Shown here: positions 9,497 through 18,614 of the stretch, piece by piece
Layout of the letters: every line of letters starts with the position of its first letter
Position numbering within the stretch: the first letter of the stretch is position 1
Assembly (NCBI GenBank): GCA_003460745.1
Contig: QTVU01000008.1
Span: forward strand, 12,753 to 76,752
Direction: 5' to 3'
DNA: 64,000 nucleotides
Origin: Firmicutes bacterium AM55-24TS
GTDB taxonomy: Bacteria; Bacillota; Clostridia; UBA1381
Program-made: the position numbers and the translations under genes
The notes under the pieces: model-generated
The model's input: only the letters and a program-made list of their open reading frames with translations
What the model was told of the DNA's origin: nothing
Databases searched by the model: none

Positions 9497-9523
9497 GGGA
9501 CACTAAAATTTAGTGTCCCTTTT
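9497..9523. terminator. Bidirectional terminator between obgE and ylbJ
   Basis: A near-perfect palindrome (GGGACACTAAA against TTTAGTGTCCC, 9497-9519) is followed by T residues on the plus strand. It overlaps the ylbJ stop codon at 9503-9505, so the two convergent genes share one hairpin. Confidence 0.85.
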
Positions 9524-10594
9524 ATATTCACTATTTTGTTTTAAATAAAGACCGAATGCACAAAATATACAGGCTACAACAACAATGATTGCGGTAACGG
9601 TTTCGATAGTCGATGAAATTGCAAACGAACGGCTCATAGACGGCTCAAATACTGCCGTTGTTATAGGGTTAAATCTAAAGTATATGTACATATATAGTCC
9701 CGCTATAATTCCGTGCATGGCTTTACCGATTATATACGGTGCGAGCGACAGATGAAATCTTGCAATTACAGCCATAACCTGTGCGTGTACACTGAGTCCC
9801 GCAAAGCCGACAACAACAGATGTAAATACCAATTTATCCATAATAGGAATAGTCAATCCCGATATTTTTACTGTCCCCGTAACAAATTCCAAAAGCCCCG
9901 AAACAAGTGCGGACGTAACTCCGCCGACAGGCAAAATGTCAAGAAAAAGTCTGCTTATTACACTGAAAAAAAGTACCGCTCCGCAAACGGTCAATATATT
10001 TCTGATGCTGTTTTGAAGTGCAATATCGAATATTTCACCCATACTTCTTTCGGGTGTTGTCATTCTTGTCGGAGGTGCGGTGTGTTTGTTTCTGCCGTAA
10101 AATCTAAACAGAATACCGACCGTTAAAGCCGCAAGAATGTGTGCGATGTAAAGAGCGATACCGTATTTTATATTTGAATATATCGCAATACCGACAGAAC
10201 CCAATATAAACAGAGGACCTGAATTGTTACAGAAAGCAAGCAAGCGTTCAGCCTCTGTTTTTGAAAGGTAATTGTTTGCGTATAATTCACCTGCGGTAAC
10301 AGCACCTAAAGGATAACCGCTTACAATACCGAGTATAAAGGCACTGCTCCCAACGGGACTTATCCGAAAAAGCGGATACATACAAAATTGAAATGCCTTT
10401 GCCAAAAGTTCGCAAAAACCGGAATATATCAAAATTCCCGAACATATAAAAAACGGAAAAAGAGTCGGTACAATCATTTCAAGACATAAATCTATTGCGT
10501 CTGAGGCGTATCTTATCGCACTTGACGCATTTTTTATAAGCAGAACAACCGCACCGACGGCAAACAAGTAAATCAGTATTTTCTTTATTTTCAC
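9503..10594 (-). CDS. ylbJ: Sporulation integral membrane protein YlbJ-like
   Basis: YlbJ belongs to the nucleoside-recognition (Gate) membrane family and is needed for spore cortex formation in Bacillus. The 363-residue product is mostly hydrophobic, with about eight membrane segments. It has the family features GIVSGYPLGA and FCNNSGPLFILGSVG and a LFPFFICSG stretch in the first third. The start is a GTG at 10594, preceded by GGAGATGA. The substrate is unknown. Neighbouring sporulation genes (yqfC, yqfD, spoIIM) agree with the call. Confidence 0.82.
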   Translation of the reverse strand: MKIKKILIYLFAVGAVVLLIKNASSAIRYASDAIDLCLEMIVPTLFPFFICSGILIYSGFCELLAKAFQFCMYPLFRISPVGSSAFILGIVSGYPLGAVTAGELYANNYLSKTEAERLLAFCNNSGPLFILGSVGIAIYSNIKYGIALYIAHILAALTVGILFRFYGRNKHTAPPTRMTTPERSMGEIFDIALQNSIRNILTVCGAVLFFSVISRLFLDILPVGGVTSALVSGLLEFVTGTVKISGLTIPIMDKLVFTSVVVGFAGLSVHAQVMAVIARFHLSLAPYIIGKAMHGIIAGLYMYIYFRFNPITTAVFEPSMSRSFAISSTIETVTAIIVVVACIFCAFGLYLKQNSEYKRDTKF

Positions 10595-10692
10595 ATTATC
10601 ATCTCCGATTTTAATTTTTATTAAATTATATGATAACTTTTTTGTACTTAAAACCGCTTGTTTATCATAATTTATTATAGGAGTTGGTAAAA

Positions 10693-10962
10693 ATGAAAAA
10701 ATGTATATCAGAAAGTATAGCAGACGCTTGGGGAGTGCCGAAAGAAGTTATAATGAATATTCCCAAACTTACAATCGCGGGTGCGAGTGAAATATATATA
10801 GAAAATCATAAAGGAATACTCAGTTATACGGATACGGAAATTCGGGTGTCAACGCCTATGGGGATAGTCAGAGTGTTCGGAAATGGACTTTCGATTGACA
10901 GAATACGTTTTGAAGATATATTAATATCGGGTCAATTTAAGCAAATTGAATACGAAATCTGA
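10693..10962 (+). CDS. yqfC: Sporulation protein YqfC (YabP/YqfC family)
   Basis: This is a small sporulation protein expressed in the mother cell in Bacillus. The 89-residue product carries the YabP/YqfC domain, seen as IPKLTIAGASEIYIENHKG followed by a beta-rich half that ends in GQFKQIEYE. The start is the ATG at 10693, nine bases after AGGAG; a TTG at 10684 is too close to that site. yqfD follows after 15 bases, the usual pairing in spore formers. Confidence 0.9.
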   Translation: MKKCISESIADAWGVPKEVIMNIPKLTIAGASEIYIENHKGILSYTDTEIRVSTPMGIVRVFGNGLSIDRIRFEDILISGQFKQIEYEI

Positions 10963-10977
10963 AAAAGGGAGTAAAAA

Positions 10978-12213
10978 ATGTTTAAGAAGTTCTTTAAATT
11001 TCTTTACGGATATGTTATAATAAAAGTGTATGGCAAAGGTGCAGAAAGATTTATAAATATTTGTTTAAGACGTAATATTTATGTATGGAACATAAAACCG
11101 TTTGATGACGGTATTGAAATGTGTATTTACATAAAGGATTTTTTTCATATACGTCAAGTCAGAAAAAAGAGTAATGTAAAAATCAAAATATCACAAAGAC
11201 GCGGAATAAAGCATTTAATGCATCTGTACAGAAAACGATATTTGTTTTTGATTGGATTTGCATTGTGTATCATATTTTTTGCCGTGTCGGCTCAGTTTAT
11301 ATGGGTTGTTGAAATTAACGGTGTGGAAAACAGCGATATAAACGGTATAATATCTACGCTTGACAGTATCGGTATAAAGAGCGGTGCACTGAAAGCAAAA
11401 CTGCCTGACGGTATGGAAAGCAAGGCGGCGATTATAAATAACAATGACCATATAGCTTGGGCATGGGTTTATATTGAGGGTGCAAAGGCACGCGTAGAGA
11501 TATACGAACAGATTATTCCACCGAATATTCTTGACAAAGATACACCTTGTGACATTGTTGCGGCGTGTGACGGAATTATAAATCATATGATTGTCAAAAA
11601 CGGCGAAGAAGTTTTGAATGACGGTGACGCGGTTAAAACAGGCGATGTGATTGTATCGGGAAAGGTTGCAACTTATAAAGAGGGTTATCCCGAAGAATAC
11701 ATATATGTTCACTCAATGGCGGATATAATGGCTTATACAACTCATTCAAAAAACGGCGACTATAAGCTGTATTATGAATCGAGAGTGCCAACCGGCAAAA
11801 ATAGATATATGGTTTCGCTTGAGGTTTTCGGAAAAATGTTTTCATTGCCTTTGGGCAGAATGAATTTTGAAGAATATGATGTAAATGAAACAAGGCATGA
11901 AATGTGTATACCGTTTTTCGGATATACGGGAATTGCGTTCGATACGGTCAAATATACCGAAGTAAATGTAAACAAAGAGCCGATAAGTATAGAAACAGCC
12001 GTAGAATTTGCAAAAAATGACTTAGAAGAAAAAATATCAAATGAATTGCTGTACGGCTCAATTTTGACAGACGAGAATGTTGAATATGAAAAGATTGATA
12101 ATGAAACAATAAATGTAAAACTTGAAATGGATTTCATACAAAATATAGCTACCAGTCAGCCTATTTCGGCTGATACAGAAGGAGAGGAAATACTTGATAA
12201 ACAGACAGATTGA
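10978..12213 (+). CDS. yqfD: Sporulation protein YqfD
   Basis: A sporulation membrane protein of about 411 residues, the family norm. A basic N-terminal region (1-83) precedes one membrane segment (about 84-112, LFLIGFALCIIFFAVSAQF), then an external part with POTRA-like and beta-rich segments (VEINGVENSDINGI, then AWAWVYIEGAKARVEI) typical of YqfD. Its last 20 bases overlap the phoH start, so the two are translationally coupled. The exact role in spore formation is not established here. Confidence 0.92.
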   Translation: MFKKFFKFLYGYVIIKVYGKGAERFINICLRRNIYVWNIKPFDDGIEMCIYIKDFFHIRQVRKKSNVKIKISQRRGIKHLMHLYRKRYLFLIGFALCIIFFAVSAQFIWVVEINGVENSDINGIISTLDSIGIKSGALKAKLPDGMESKAAIINNNDHIAWAWVYIEGAKARVEIYEQIIPPNILDKDTPCDIVAACDGIINHMIVKNGEEVLNDGDAVKTGDVIVSGKVATYKEGYPEEYIYVHSMADIMAYTTHSKNGDYKLYYESRVPTGKNRYMVSLEVFGKMFSLPLGRMNFEEYDVNETRHEMCIPFFGYTGIAFDTVKYTEVNVNKEPISIETAVEFAKNDLEEKISNELLYGSILTDENVEYEKIDNETINVKLEMDFIQNIATSQPISADTEGEEILDKQTD

Positions 12214-13183
12214 AGTACCGCAGGAGGTCGATTTGGCATCTCTTTTCGGAAATTTTGATGAAAATGTCAAAATGCTTGACAAAGCACTTTCGGTAAATAT
12301 CGCGTCACGCGACAACGCTTTGAGAGTGACAGGTGAAGAAGAAAATGTTGAAAAGGCAAGCCAAGTTATTAATATGCTTATGCAGATTATCGCAAGAGGC
12401 GAGATTATCGACCAGCAGAAAGTATTGTATGCGATAACAATGGTACAGGAAAACGGCGGGATTGACATTAAAATGATGGGTGATGACTGTATTGCAATCA
12501 GTGCAAAGGGTCACCCGATTAAGACAAAAACGCTCGGACAGAAAAAGTACGTTGACGCGATAGACAAAAATACTATTGTGTTCGGTATAGGTCCTGCCGG
12601 TACGGGTAAAACATATCTTGCGGTTGCAAAGGCTGTAACGGCACTTAGAAGTAAAGAGGTAAGCAGAATTATTCTTACAAGACCTGCTGTTGAGGCAGGC
12701 GAAAAACTCGGTTTTCTTCCGGGTGACTTGCAGAATAAGGTTGACCCGTATTTAAGACCGCTTTATGACGGTATGTATGAAATGCTCGGCGGTGAGGGCT
12801 TCTTGAAATATCAGGAAAAGGGCGTAATTGAAGTTGCACCGCTTGCATATATGCGTGGCCGTACTCTTGACAATGCGTTTATAATTCTTGACGAGGCACA
12901 GAATACAACACCTGAGCAGATGAAAATGTTTTTGACAAGAATAGGTTACGGTTCTAAAGCGATTGTAACGGGTGATATAACTCAAATCGACTTGCCGGGA
13001 GATAAGCGCTCGGGATTAAAAGAGGCGGCTAAAATTCTAAAAAATATTGAAGATATATCTTTTTGTACATTTACCGAAAAAGACGTTGTACGTCATCCGC
13101 TTGTACAACAAATTATAAAAGCATACGCAAAGTATGACGAGGAACAGGAAAAGAGAAGAAACAAGAGGAAATCAAATGGTTGA
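12194..13183 (+). CDS. phoH: PhoH family ATPase (PhoH-like/YqfE-type)
   Basis: A cytoplasmic P-loop ATPase of the PhoH/PhoL group, often linked to RNA handling and found next to the RNase YbeY. Of 329 residues, the N-terminal part is KH-like. The ATPase has Walker A GPAGTGKT near 132, the TRPAVEAGEKLGFLPGD motif and Walker B DEAQN near 232. The start is a TTG at 12194 inside yqfD, after GGAGAGG (12181-12187). The gene overlaps ybeY by eight bases, giving the conserved phoH-ybeY-era order. Confidence 0.95.
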   Translation: MINRQIEVPQEVDLASLFGNFDENVKMLDKALSVNIASRDNALRVTGEEENVEKASQVINMLMQIIARGEIIDQQKVLYAITMVQENGGIDIKMMGDDCIAISAKGHPIKTKTLGQKKYVDAIDKNTIVFGIGPAGTGKTYLAVAKAVTALRSKEVSRIILTRPAVEAGEKLGFLPGDLQNKVDPYLRPLYDGMYEMLGGEGFLKYQEKGVIEVAPLAYMRGRTLDNAFIILDEAQNTTPEQMKMFLTRIGYGSKAIVTGDITQIDLPGDKRSGLKEAAKILKNIEDISFCTFTEKDVVRHPLVQQIIKAYAKYDEEQEKRRNKRKSNG

Positions 13184-13664
13184 ACTAATACTTGAAAACG
13201 AACAGGATAAGGAAGAGTTAACTCCGGAAATTGAAAAGGCAATAAAGGACGTTTGCATTGCCGTTATGGAGGAAGAAGAATGTGACTTCGACGCTGAAAT
13301 CAGCGTTACGCTTGTGGATAATGATACAATTCGTTCTATAAACAAGGAACAGAGAGATATTGACAGAGCGACGGATGTTTTGTCATTCCCAATGCTGGAA
13401 TTTGATGGGGACGGAATATCGGACGATGAGTACGATATGGACGGTGAGCTTGTGATGCTTGGTGATATTGTTATATCGATGGAACGTGCAAGAGAACAGG
13501 CGAATGAATTCGGACACAGTTTTTTGAGAGAAGTGGCTTTTTTGACGGCACATTCAATGCTCCACTTGCTTGGATATGACCATGTTGATGATAAAGATGG
13601 TGAAGAAATAATGTGCGAAAAACAGGAAAGAGTTTTAACTTCGCTCGGAATAACTCGTGATTAG
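13176..13664 (+). CDS. ybeY: Endoribonuclease YbeY
   Basis: YbeY is a zinc-dependent RNase involved in 16S rRNA 3' maturation and ribosome quality control. The 162-residue product has the family boxes ATDVLSFPM and the zinc site HSMLHLLGYDH. The start is the ATG at 13176 (MVELILENEQ), preceded by AAGAGG within phoH; an upstream in-frame start at 13134 would add an unlikely charged extension. It overlaps phoH by eight bases and lies 11 bases before era. Confidence 0.96.
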   Translation: MVELILENEQDKEELTPEIEKAIKDVCIAVMEEEECDFDAEISVTLVDNDTIRSINKEQRDIDRATDVLSFPMLEFDGDGISDDEYDMDGELVMLGDIVISMERAREQANEFGHSFLREVAFLTAHSMLHLLGYDHVDDKDGEEIMCEKQERVLTSLGITRD

Positions 13665-13675
13665 GAGAAAAAATT

Positions 13676-14575
13676 ATGAAGAATAAGAAAAGTTTTAAAT
13701 CGGGATTTGCGGCAATAATAGGTATGCCGAATGTGGGAAAGTCAACATTACTTAATACGATAGTAGGACAAAAGATTGCAATAATATCAGATAAACCTCA
13801 GACAACAAGAAATAAAATACTTGCAATTTACTCAACAGATGAAGAACAGATTATATTTACCGATACACCCGGAATACACAAACCGCATAACAAGCTTGGG
13901 GAATATATGGTACACGTTGCAAATGAAAGTATGGACGATACGGATGTACTTATATTTGTTGTGGACGCAAGTAAAAAAATACAGGAAACAGAACGTGAAA
14001 TAGCAAAAAATATTTCAAAAACAGGACTTCCGTGCATATTGGTTTTGAATAAAGTAGACCTTATGAAAAAAGAGGATTTACTTCCGATAATTGCAGATTA
14101 TTCGAGTATGCACGATTTTGCGTCGATAGTGCCTGTAAGTGCAAAGAATAATGACGGAGTCGATATTTTATTGCACGATATTGAGGACTATCTTGAAGAA
14201 GGACCGGAATTTTATGATTCGGATATGGTAACGGATCAGCCCGAAAAACAGATTGCGGCTGAAATTATCCGCGAAAAACTTTTGTGGCTGCTTGATAAGG
14301 AAGTTCCGCACGGTATTGCTATTGAAATCACCAAAATGCAGGAAAAAGAAAAAATTACAAATATTTACGCGACAATATACTGCGAAAAAGCGTCACATAA
14401 GGGAATTATAATCGGTAAGCACGGAGAAATGCTTAAGAAAATAGGTACGATGGCAAGAGGCGACATCGAGAAAATGCTTGATAAAAAAGTCTACCTTGAA
14501 CTTTGGGTAAAAGTAAAATCGGATTGGAGAAACAGTGACTTTTTAATCAAGAATTTCGGTTTCACAAATGAATAG
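13676..14575 (+). CDS. era: GTPase Era
   Basis: Era is a GTPase that binds 16S rRNA and promotes 30S maturation. The 299-residue product has G1 GMPNVGKST near residue 14, G3 DTPG, G4 NKVD and a C-terminal KH domain with GKHGEMLKKIG. It has normal length and order. Clostridia often place a diacylglycerol kinase or cytidine deaminase gene between ybeY and era; here the two are adjacent. Confidence 0.97.
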   Translation: MKNKKSFKSGFAAIIGMPNVGKSTLLNTIVGQKIAIISDKPQTTRNKILAIYSTDEEQIIFTDTPGIHKPHNKLGEYMVHVANESMDDTDVLIFVVDASKKIQETEREIAKNISKTGLPCILVLNKVDLMKKEDLLPIIADYSSMHDFASIVPVSAKNNDGVDILLHDIEDYLEEGPEFYDSDMVTDQPEKQIAAEIIREKLLWLLDKEVPHGIAIEITKMQEKEKITNIYATIYCEKASHKGIIIGKHGEMLKKIGTMARGDIEKMLDKKVYLELWVKVKSDWRNSDFLIKNFGFTNE

Positions 14576-14650
14576 TAAATAGTGTTAGTATAACCGCTGA
14601 AAAAATGAAAAACATAAAGATAATAAGTTATTTTTTCGGAGGGATAGGTT

Positions 14651-14797
14651 ATGGAGCTTAACAGACTTTCGTGGGAAACTTTTACGAGAACGGGCGATAT
14701 AGACGCTTATTTGCTGTATAAAACGGTAAGCGGTATAACGGAGCAAGAGGATAAGGATGATACATGGCAGAAATTAGAGCAAGAGGCATTATCATAA
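14651..14797 (+). CDS. yqzL: YqzL-like small protein
   Basis: A 48-residue ORF starting MELNRLSWETFTRTGDIDAY, with CGGAGGG (14637-14643) seven bases before the ATG. In Bacillus the gene yqzL occupies exactly this place between era and recO, and its family shares the W..F..TG.ID.YL pattern seen here. Its last 34 bases overlap the recO start in another frame, which suggests translational coupling. The function is unknown. It is easily missed because of its size. Confidence 0.8.
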   Translation: MELNRLSWETFTRTGDIDAYLLYKTVSGITEQEDKDDTWQKLEQEALS

Positions 14798-15507
14798 AGC
14801 AGTCCGATTACGGTGAAGGGCATAGAATGCTGACTGTATTTACGGAAGAATACGGGATAGTTAAGGCCGTCAGCTACGGTGTTAAAAAATCAAAGAGCAA
14901 AGCTGCCGCATCAAGTCAATTTTTGTGTTACGGTGATTTTGATTTTTACAAAGGTGTTGGAAAAGATATAATGACAATTAATAATATTGACACTCTTGAC
15001 GGCTTTTATCCTGTTTCGGAAGATATAAAAAAATTATCCCTGTGCGTTTATCTTGCAGATATAACTTATTGTATTCTTGGTATGAATAACCCCGATTCGA
15101 GAATGTTGCATTTGTTTTTGAACAGTGTGTATGCACTTGCGTACCGTGATGAGCCGATGGACAAGGTTAAAGCGGTGTATGAACTCAAAATGATGAGTAT
15201 AGGCGGATATTCGCCACAGCTTAATGCGTGTGTGTCATGCGGAAGTAATGAGGTGTATGCGTTTGACTTGCTAAAGGGCGGAAGTGTGTGCAGAGCGTGC
15301 GGCGGCAAATATATTGTTAAGTTGGACAAAAATCTTTACAGAGCTTTGGATTACATAATATATTCAGATGATAAAAAAATGCTCAGTTTTAATGCAAGTG
15401 ACGGATTGATGAAGTTGCTTTGCAAAATCGCCGAACAGTATGTTGAACTTCAGCTTGACCAAAAGTTTTCAAGTTTGGATTATTATAAAACAATGCTCAC
15501 TATGTAA
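14764..15507 (+). CDS. recO: DNA repair protein RecO
   Basis: RecO loads RecA with RecF and RecR in recombinational repair. The 247-residue product has an N-terminal OB fold (IRARGIIIKQSDYGEGHRML), a helical domain, and a zinc-binding four-cysteine set (CVSCGSNEVYAFDLLKGG, then CRACGG at about 155-180). The start is the ATG at 14764 inside yqzL. It closes the yqfC-to-recO run; no clear terminator is seen before the rpsT promoter. Confidence 0.95.
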   Translation: MAEIRARGIIIKQSDYGEGHRMLTVFTEEYGIVKAVSYGVKKSKSKAAASSQFLCYGDFDFYKGVGKDIMTINNIDTLDGFYPVSEDIKKLSLCVYLADITYCILGMNNPDSRMLHLFLNSVYALAYRDEPMDKVKAVYELKMMSIGGYSPQLNACVSCGSNEVYAFDLLKGGSVCRACGGKYIVKLDKNLYRALDYIIYSDDKKMLSFNASDGLMKLLCKIAEQYVELQLDQKFSSLDYYKTMLTM

Positions 15508-15601
15508 TTGGTTAGTTTACATAAAAGTATTTATATATTCATTGAAAAAACAATGTTTTTTGGTTAAAATAGATAAAACGTTAAAAAATAATAAAAAAAG
15601 C

Positions 15602-15630
15602 TTGCAATTCTCTCTGCGATGATGTATAAT
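15602..15630 (+). promoter_or_regulatory. Promoter of rpsT
   Basis: TTGCAA (15602-15607) and TATAAT (15625-15630) are 17 bases apart. Confidence 0.8.
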
Positions 15631-15671
15631 ATTACGGTATTATAGATTAAATTTCGTGGAGGTGTAAAAAA

Positions 15672-15935
15672 GTGCCAAACATTAAATCAGCTAAAAAAAG
15701 AGTAAGAGTTACAGAAAAGAAGACTCTTATCAACATGGCTCACAAGACTGCTCTAAAGACAGCTATCAAAAAGTTTGAAGCAGCTGCAAAGGCAGGCAAC
15801 AAGGAAGAGGCTCAACAGCTTTTCAACGAAGCTGCAAAGAAGCTTGACCAAAGTGTAAACCGCGGTATTCTTCACAAGAACAACGCTGCAAGAAAGAAGT
15901 CACAGCTTGCTCTTAAACTTGCAAAACTTGCGTAA
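15672..15935 (+). CDS. rpsT: 30S ribosomal protein S20
   Basis: S20 is a basic helical protein that binds 16S rRNA. The 87-residue product begins [17 protein letters not shown]. The start is a GTG at 15672, fixed by GTGGAGGTG at 15656-15664 and by family alignment, since the second residue is Pro as usual. A non-AUG start is known for S20 in other bacteria, where it takes part in autoregulation. It is monocistronic, with its own promoter and terminator. Confidence 0.97.
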   Translation: MPNIKSAKKRVRVTEKKTLINMAHKTALKTAIKKFEAAAKAGNKEEAQQLFNEAAKKLDQSVNRGILHKNNAARKKSQLALKLAKLA

Positions 15936-15947
15936 AAGTCATTTAAA

Positions 15948-15975
15948 GGAGTTACAATTTTGTAGCTCCTTTTTT
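15948..15975 (+). terminator. Terminator after rpsT
   Basis: GGAGTTACA (15948-15956) pairs with TGTAGCTCC (15961-15969), including one G-T pair, and is followed by six T residues. Confidence 0.88.
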
Positions 15976-15998
15976 TGTACATAGATAAAGGTGAAATT

Positions 15999-16883
15999 AT
16001 GCAAATTAACAGATTATTTGAAATTATATACATATTGCTTGACAAAAAGACCATAACGGCTAATGAATTGGCAAAGAAATTTGAAGTATCAAGCCGTACG
16101 ATTTATCGTGACGTTGAAATCCTGTCGGGTGCCGGAATACCGATTTACACCACCAAGGGCAAAGGTGGCGGAATATCTATTCTTGATGATTTTATACTTG
16201 ACAAGTCGGTTATATCAAAGGAAGAACAAAGTGCGATAATAACGGCACTTACTGCTATGTCAGTGTTGCCGAATGTTGAAAAAACAGGCATTGCGGATAA
16301 AATGTCATTACTTTTTAAATCTAACGACAGTTCATGGATTGACGTTGACTTTTCGGATTGGAAGGTGGAACAAAAGAATTTTTTCGATAAAATAAGAGAT
16401 TCGATAATTGAACGATTTGCACTGAAGCTGAAGTATATAAACAGTAACGGCGAAATTTCCGAGCGCATTGCAGAGCCGCTTAAACTGTATTTTAAAAGTA
16501 AATCGTGGTATCTTATCGCATATTGCAGAAAAGCCGATGATTACAGAATGTTTAGGTTGTCACGGATAAGGGAGGTTGAAGTGACAAACGAACATTTTGA
16601 ACGTGAAATGTGTGAATATAAGTATGATAACGATGATGAAAATATTTGCGTTAATGTAAAATTGAAAATAAGCAAAAATGCCGAATACCGTGTTTATGAC
16701 GAATTTCAAGACGCTGAAAAAACGGCGGACGGCGATTTTATTGTGAATATGTCATATCCCGAAAATGAATGGCTTTACGGCTATATAATGTCGTTTGGGG
16801 AGTATGCGGAAGTGCTTGAACCAACATACATAAGAGATATAATTAAAACGAAAATAGAGAAACTGATAAACAATTATTTATAA
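15999..16883 (+). CDS. HTH/WYL-domain transcriptional regulator
   Basis: A YafY-type regulator of 294 residues. The N-terminal winged helix-turn-helix (TANELAKKFEVSSRTIYRDVEILSGAGIPI, about 20-50) is followed by a WYL ligand-binding domain (YFKSKSWYLIAYCRKADDYRMFRLSRI) and a WCX-like C-terminal domain. The start is the ATG at 15999. The next gene encodes a GyrI-like effector-binding protein, with a perfect inverted repeat lying exactly between them, so local control is likely. The ligand is unknown. Confidence 0.9.
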   Translation: MQINRLFEIIYILLDKKTITANELAKKFEVSSRTIYRDVEILSGAGIPIYTTKGKGGGISILDDFILDKSVISKEEQSAIITALTAMSVLPNVEKTGIADKMSLLFKSNDSSWIDVDFSDWKVEQKNFFDKIRDSIIERFALKLKYINSNGEISERIAEPLKLYFKSKSWYLIAYCRKADDYRMFRLSRIREVEVTNEHFEREMCEYKYDNDDENICVNVKLKISKNAEYRVYDEFQDAEKTADGDFIVNMSYPENEWLYGYIMSFGEYAEVLEPTYIRDIIKTKIEKLINNYL

Positions 16884-16906
16884 TATGACATAACGATGTC
16901 ATATTA
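16881..16906. promoter_or_regulatory. Perfect inverted repeat, likely operator
   Basis: Arms TAATATGACAT (16881-16891) and ATGTCATATTA (16896-16906) flank AACG. It begins at the WYL regulator stop and lies just upstream of TATACT (16914-16919), which has no good -35. No T tract follows, so it is not a terminator. An operator for the WYL protein is the simplest reading. Confidence 0.6.
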
Positions 16907-16949
16907 GGTGTGTTATACTTCTTGTATCAAGTTAAAGGAGGATAACAAA

Positions 16950-17390
16950 ATGGAATATGAAATTGTAAATCTCGAAGAAAAGAAAGTGGTGGGCATATCA
17001 GCCGTAACCAACAACAAATCACCTGAAATGCCGAAGATTATCGGTGGTTTATGGGACGAATTTTATAAAAAGGTCTACGGTGAGATTAACGACAAAACGA
17101 ATAACAAATCAATCGGTATGTATCATAAGTATCAGCCAAACGGTGACTATACCGTTTCAATATGTGCGGAGGTGAACAGCACAAATCAGAATTACGAAGT
17201 GATTACAATACCAAGCGGAAAATATGCTAAATTTATTGTAAAAGGCAACGTTGTTACGGCGGTGCAGGAATTTTGGCAAAAGGTTTGGAATATGAACCTT
17301 GACCGTTCGTTTGTGTGTGACTTTGAAGAATACCAAGCAGGTGACGATATGGATAATATGGAGATACATATGTACATTTCTCTTAAATAA
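16950..17390 (+). CDS. GyrI-like / effector-binding domain protein
   Basis: A 146-residue soluble protein of the GyrI-like (AraC effector-binding, SOUL-type fold) group. It starts MEYEIVNLEEKKVVGISAVT and has the family's later pattern: GDYTVSICAEV, then a strand with IPSGKYAKFIVKGN, then an EFWQKVWNMNLDRSF helix. The start is the ATG at 16950 after AAAGGAGG (16934-16941). Such proteins bind hydrophobic or cationic small molecules and often pair with a WYL regulator, as here. It is followed by its own terminator. Confidence 0.85.
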   Translation: MEYEIVNLEEKKVVGISAVTNNKSPEMPKIIGGLWDEFYKKVYGEINDKTNNKSIGMYHKYQPNGDYTVSICAEVNSTNQNYEVITIPSGKYAKFIVKGNVVTAVQEFWQKVWNMNLDRSFVCDFEEYQAGDDMDNMEIHMYISLK

Positions 17391-17400
17391 TTAGATTGAC

Positions 17401-17442
17401 AATTCCTTGTGATGATGATAAAATTTTCACAAGGAATTTTTT
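17401..17442 (+). terminator. Terminator after the GyrI-like gene
   Basis: AATTCCTTGTGA (17401-17412) pairs perfectly with TCACAAGGAATT (17427-17438), followed by T residues. Confidence 0.88.
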
Positions 17443-17460
17443 ATTGAGAGGATGAAAATA

Positions 17461-18507
17461 ATGGCTATAACAAAAGAATTGTTTGGAACATTGCCAAACG
17501 GACAGGATATAACCGCATATTTGATTGATAACGGCAACGGAGTAAGTGCGAGAATTTTAAATTACGGCGGTATTGTCAGAAATCTTTATGTAGAGGACAA
17601 GAACGGTGTTAAAACCGATGTTGTGCTTGGACGTGAAACGATGGAAGATTATCTAAATAACGACGGTTTTCTCGGCGCACTTATCGGCAGACACGCAAAC
17701 AGAATTGCAGGTGGCGAATTTGAGCTTAACGGTACAAAATATAATGTAGGACTTAATGAAGGTAATAACAGCTTGCACGGCGGAATAAACGGCTTTGATA
17801 AAAAGGTTTGGAGTGCGGAAGAAATTGACGGGGAAGAACCGTCATTGAAACTTTCAATCGTGTCAGAGGACGGCGAGGAAGGTTTTCCGGGAACACTTAA
17901 AGTAACTGTTACATATACTCTAACAAAGGGAAATGCACTGAAAATTAATTACAGTGCGGTGACAGACAAGGATACAGTGGTGAATCTTACAAATCATTCT
18001 TATTTCAATCTTGCGGGACACGCAAGCGGTACAATCGATAATCAGATACTTCAAATCAATTCGGAATTTTATACACCGAACGACAGTGAATGTATGCCGA
18101 CAGGCGAAGTACTTTCTGTTATGGGTACGCCGTTTGATTTCAGAGCACCAAAGCCGATAGGACAGGATATAAACGCAGATTTTGAGCAAATAGAAATGTT
18201 CGGCGGTTATGATCACAACTTTGCGATTTCGGGCAGAGGTTACAGACTTTGTGCCATTGCAAAGTGCCTTGAAAACGGCATAACAATGGAAGTGTATACA
18301 GATAAACCGGGTGTTCAGTTATATACATCAAACGGACTTCCGGAGGGGATATATAAAGAAGGTGCAAAATACAGTACACATCAGGCATTTTGTCTTGAAA
18401 CACAGTATTTCCCAAACGGTATGAAGAACAGTCACTTTATTGCTCCTATTTTAAAGGTCGGTGATGAATATAATTTTACAACAGAGTACAAATTTATTGT
18501 AAAGTAA
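17461..18507 (+). CDS. galM: Aldose 1-epimerase (galactose mutarotase)
   Basis: GalM interconverts alpha and beta anomers of galactose and other aldoses before phosphorylation. The 348-residue product has the beta-supersandwich motifs: GRHANRIAGGEF near 75, the catalytic His in NHSYFNLAG near 177 and the catalytic Glu in CLETQYFPNGMKNS near 311. The ATG at 17461 fits GAGAGG (17445-17450) better than the in-frame ATG at 17452. It stands alone, not in a gal operon, and could serve galactose released from pectin side chains. Confidence 0.94.
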   Translation: MAITKELFGTLPNGQDITAYLIDNGNGVSARILNYGGIVRNLYVEDKNGVKTDVVLGRETMEDYLNNDGFLGALIGRHANRIAGGEFELNGTKYNVGLNEGNNSLHGGINGFDKKVWSAEEIDGEEPSLKLSIVSEDGEEGFPGTLKVTVTYTLTKGNALKINYSAVTDKDTVVNLTNHSYFNLAGHASGTIDNQILQINSEFYTPNDSECMPTGEVLSVMGTPFDFRAPKPIGQDINADFEQIEMFGGYDHNFAISGRGYRLCAIAKCLENGITMEVYTDKPGVQLYTSNGLPEGIYKEGAKYSTHQAFCLETQYFPNGMKNSHFIAPILKVGDEYNFTTEYKFIVK

Positions 18508-18551
18508 CAGATATTAAAGTAGGCTTTTTGCGTTATTTGTAACATTTTTAA

Positions 18552-18580
18552 TTGACTGATTATACAGTGTGTGGTATAAT
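18552..18580 (+). promoter_or_regulatory. Promoter of the aminotransferase gene
   Basis: TTGACT (18552-18557) and TATAAT (18575-18580) are 17 bases apart, with AAGGAGGG and the start codon shortly after. Confidence 0.83.
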
Positions 18581-18614
18581 AAAACAAAGTGGAATGTTTT
18601 AAGGAGGGTTTTTG

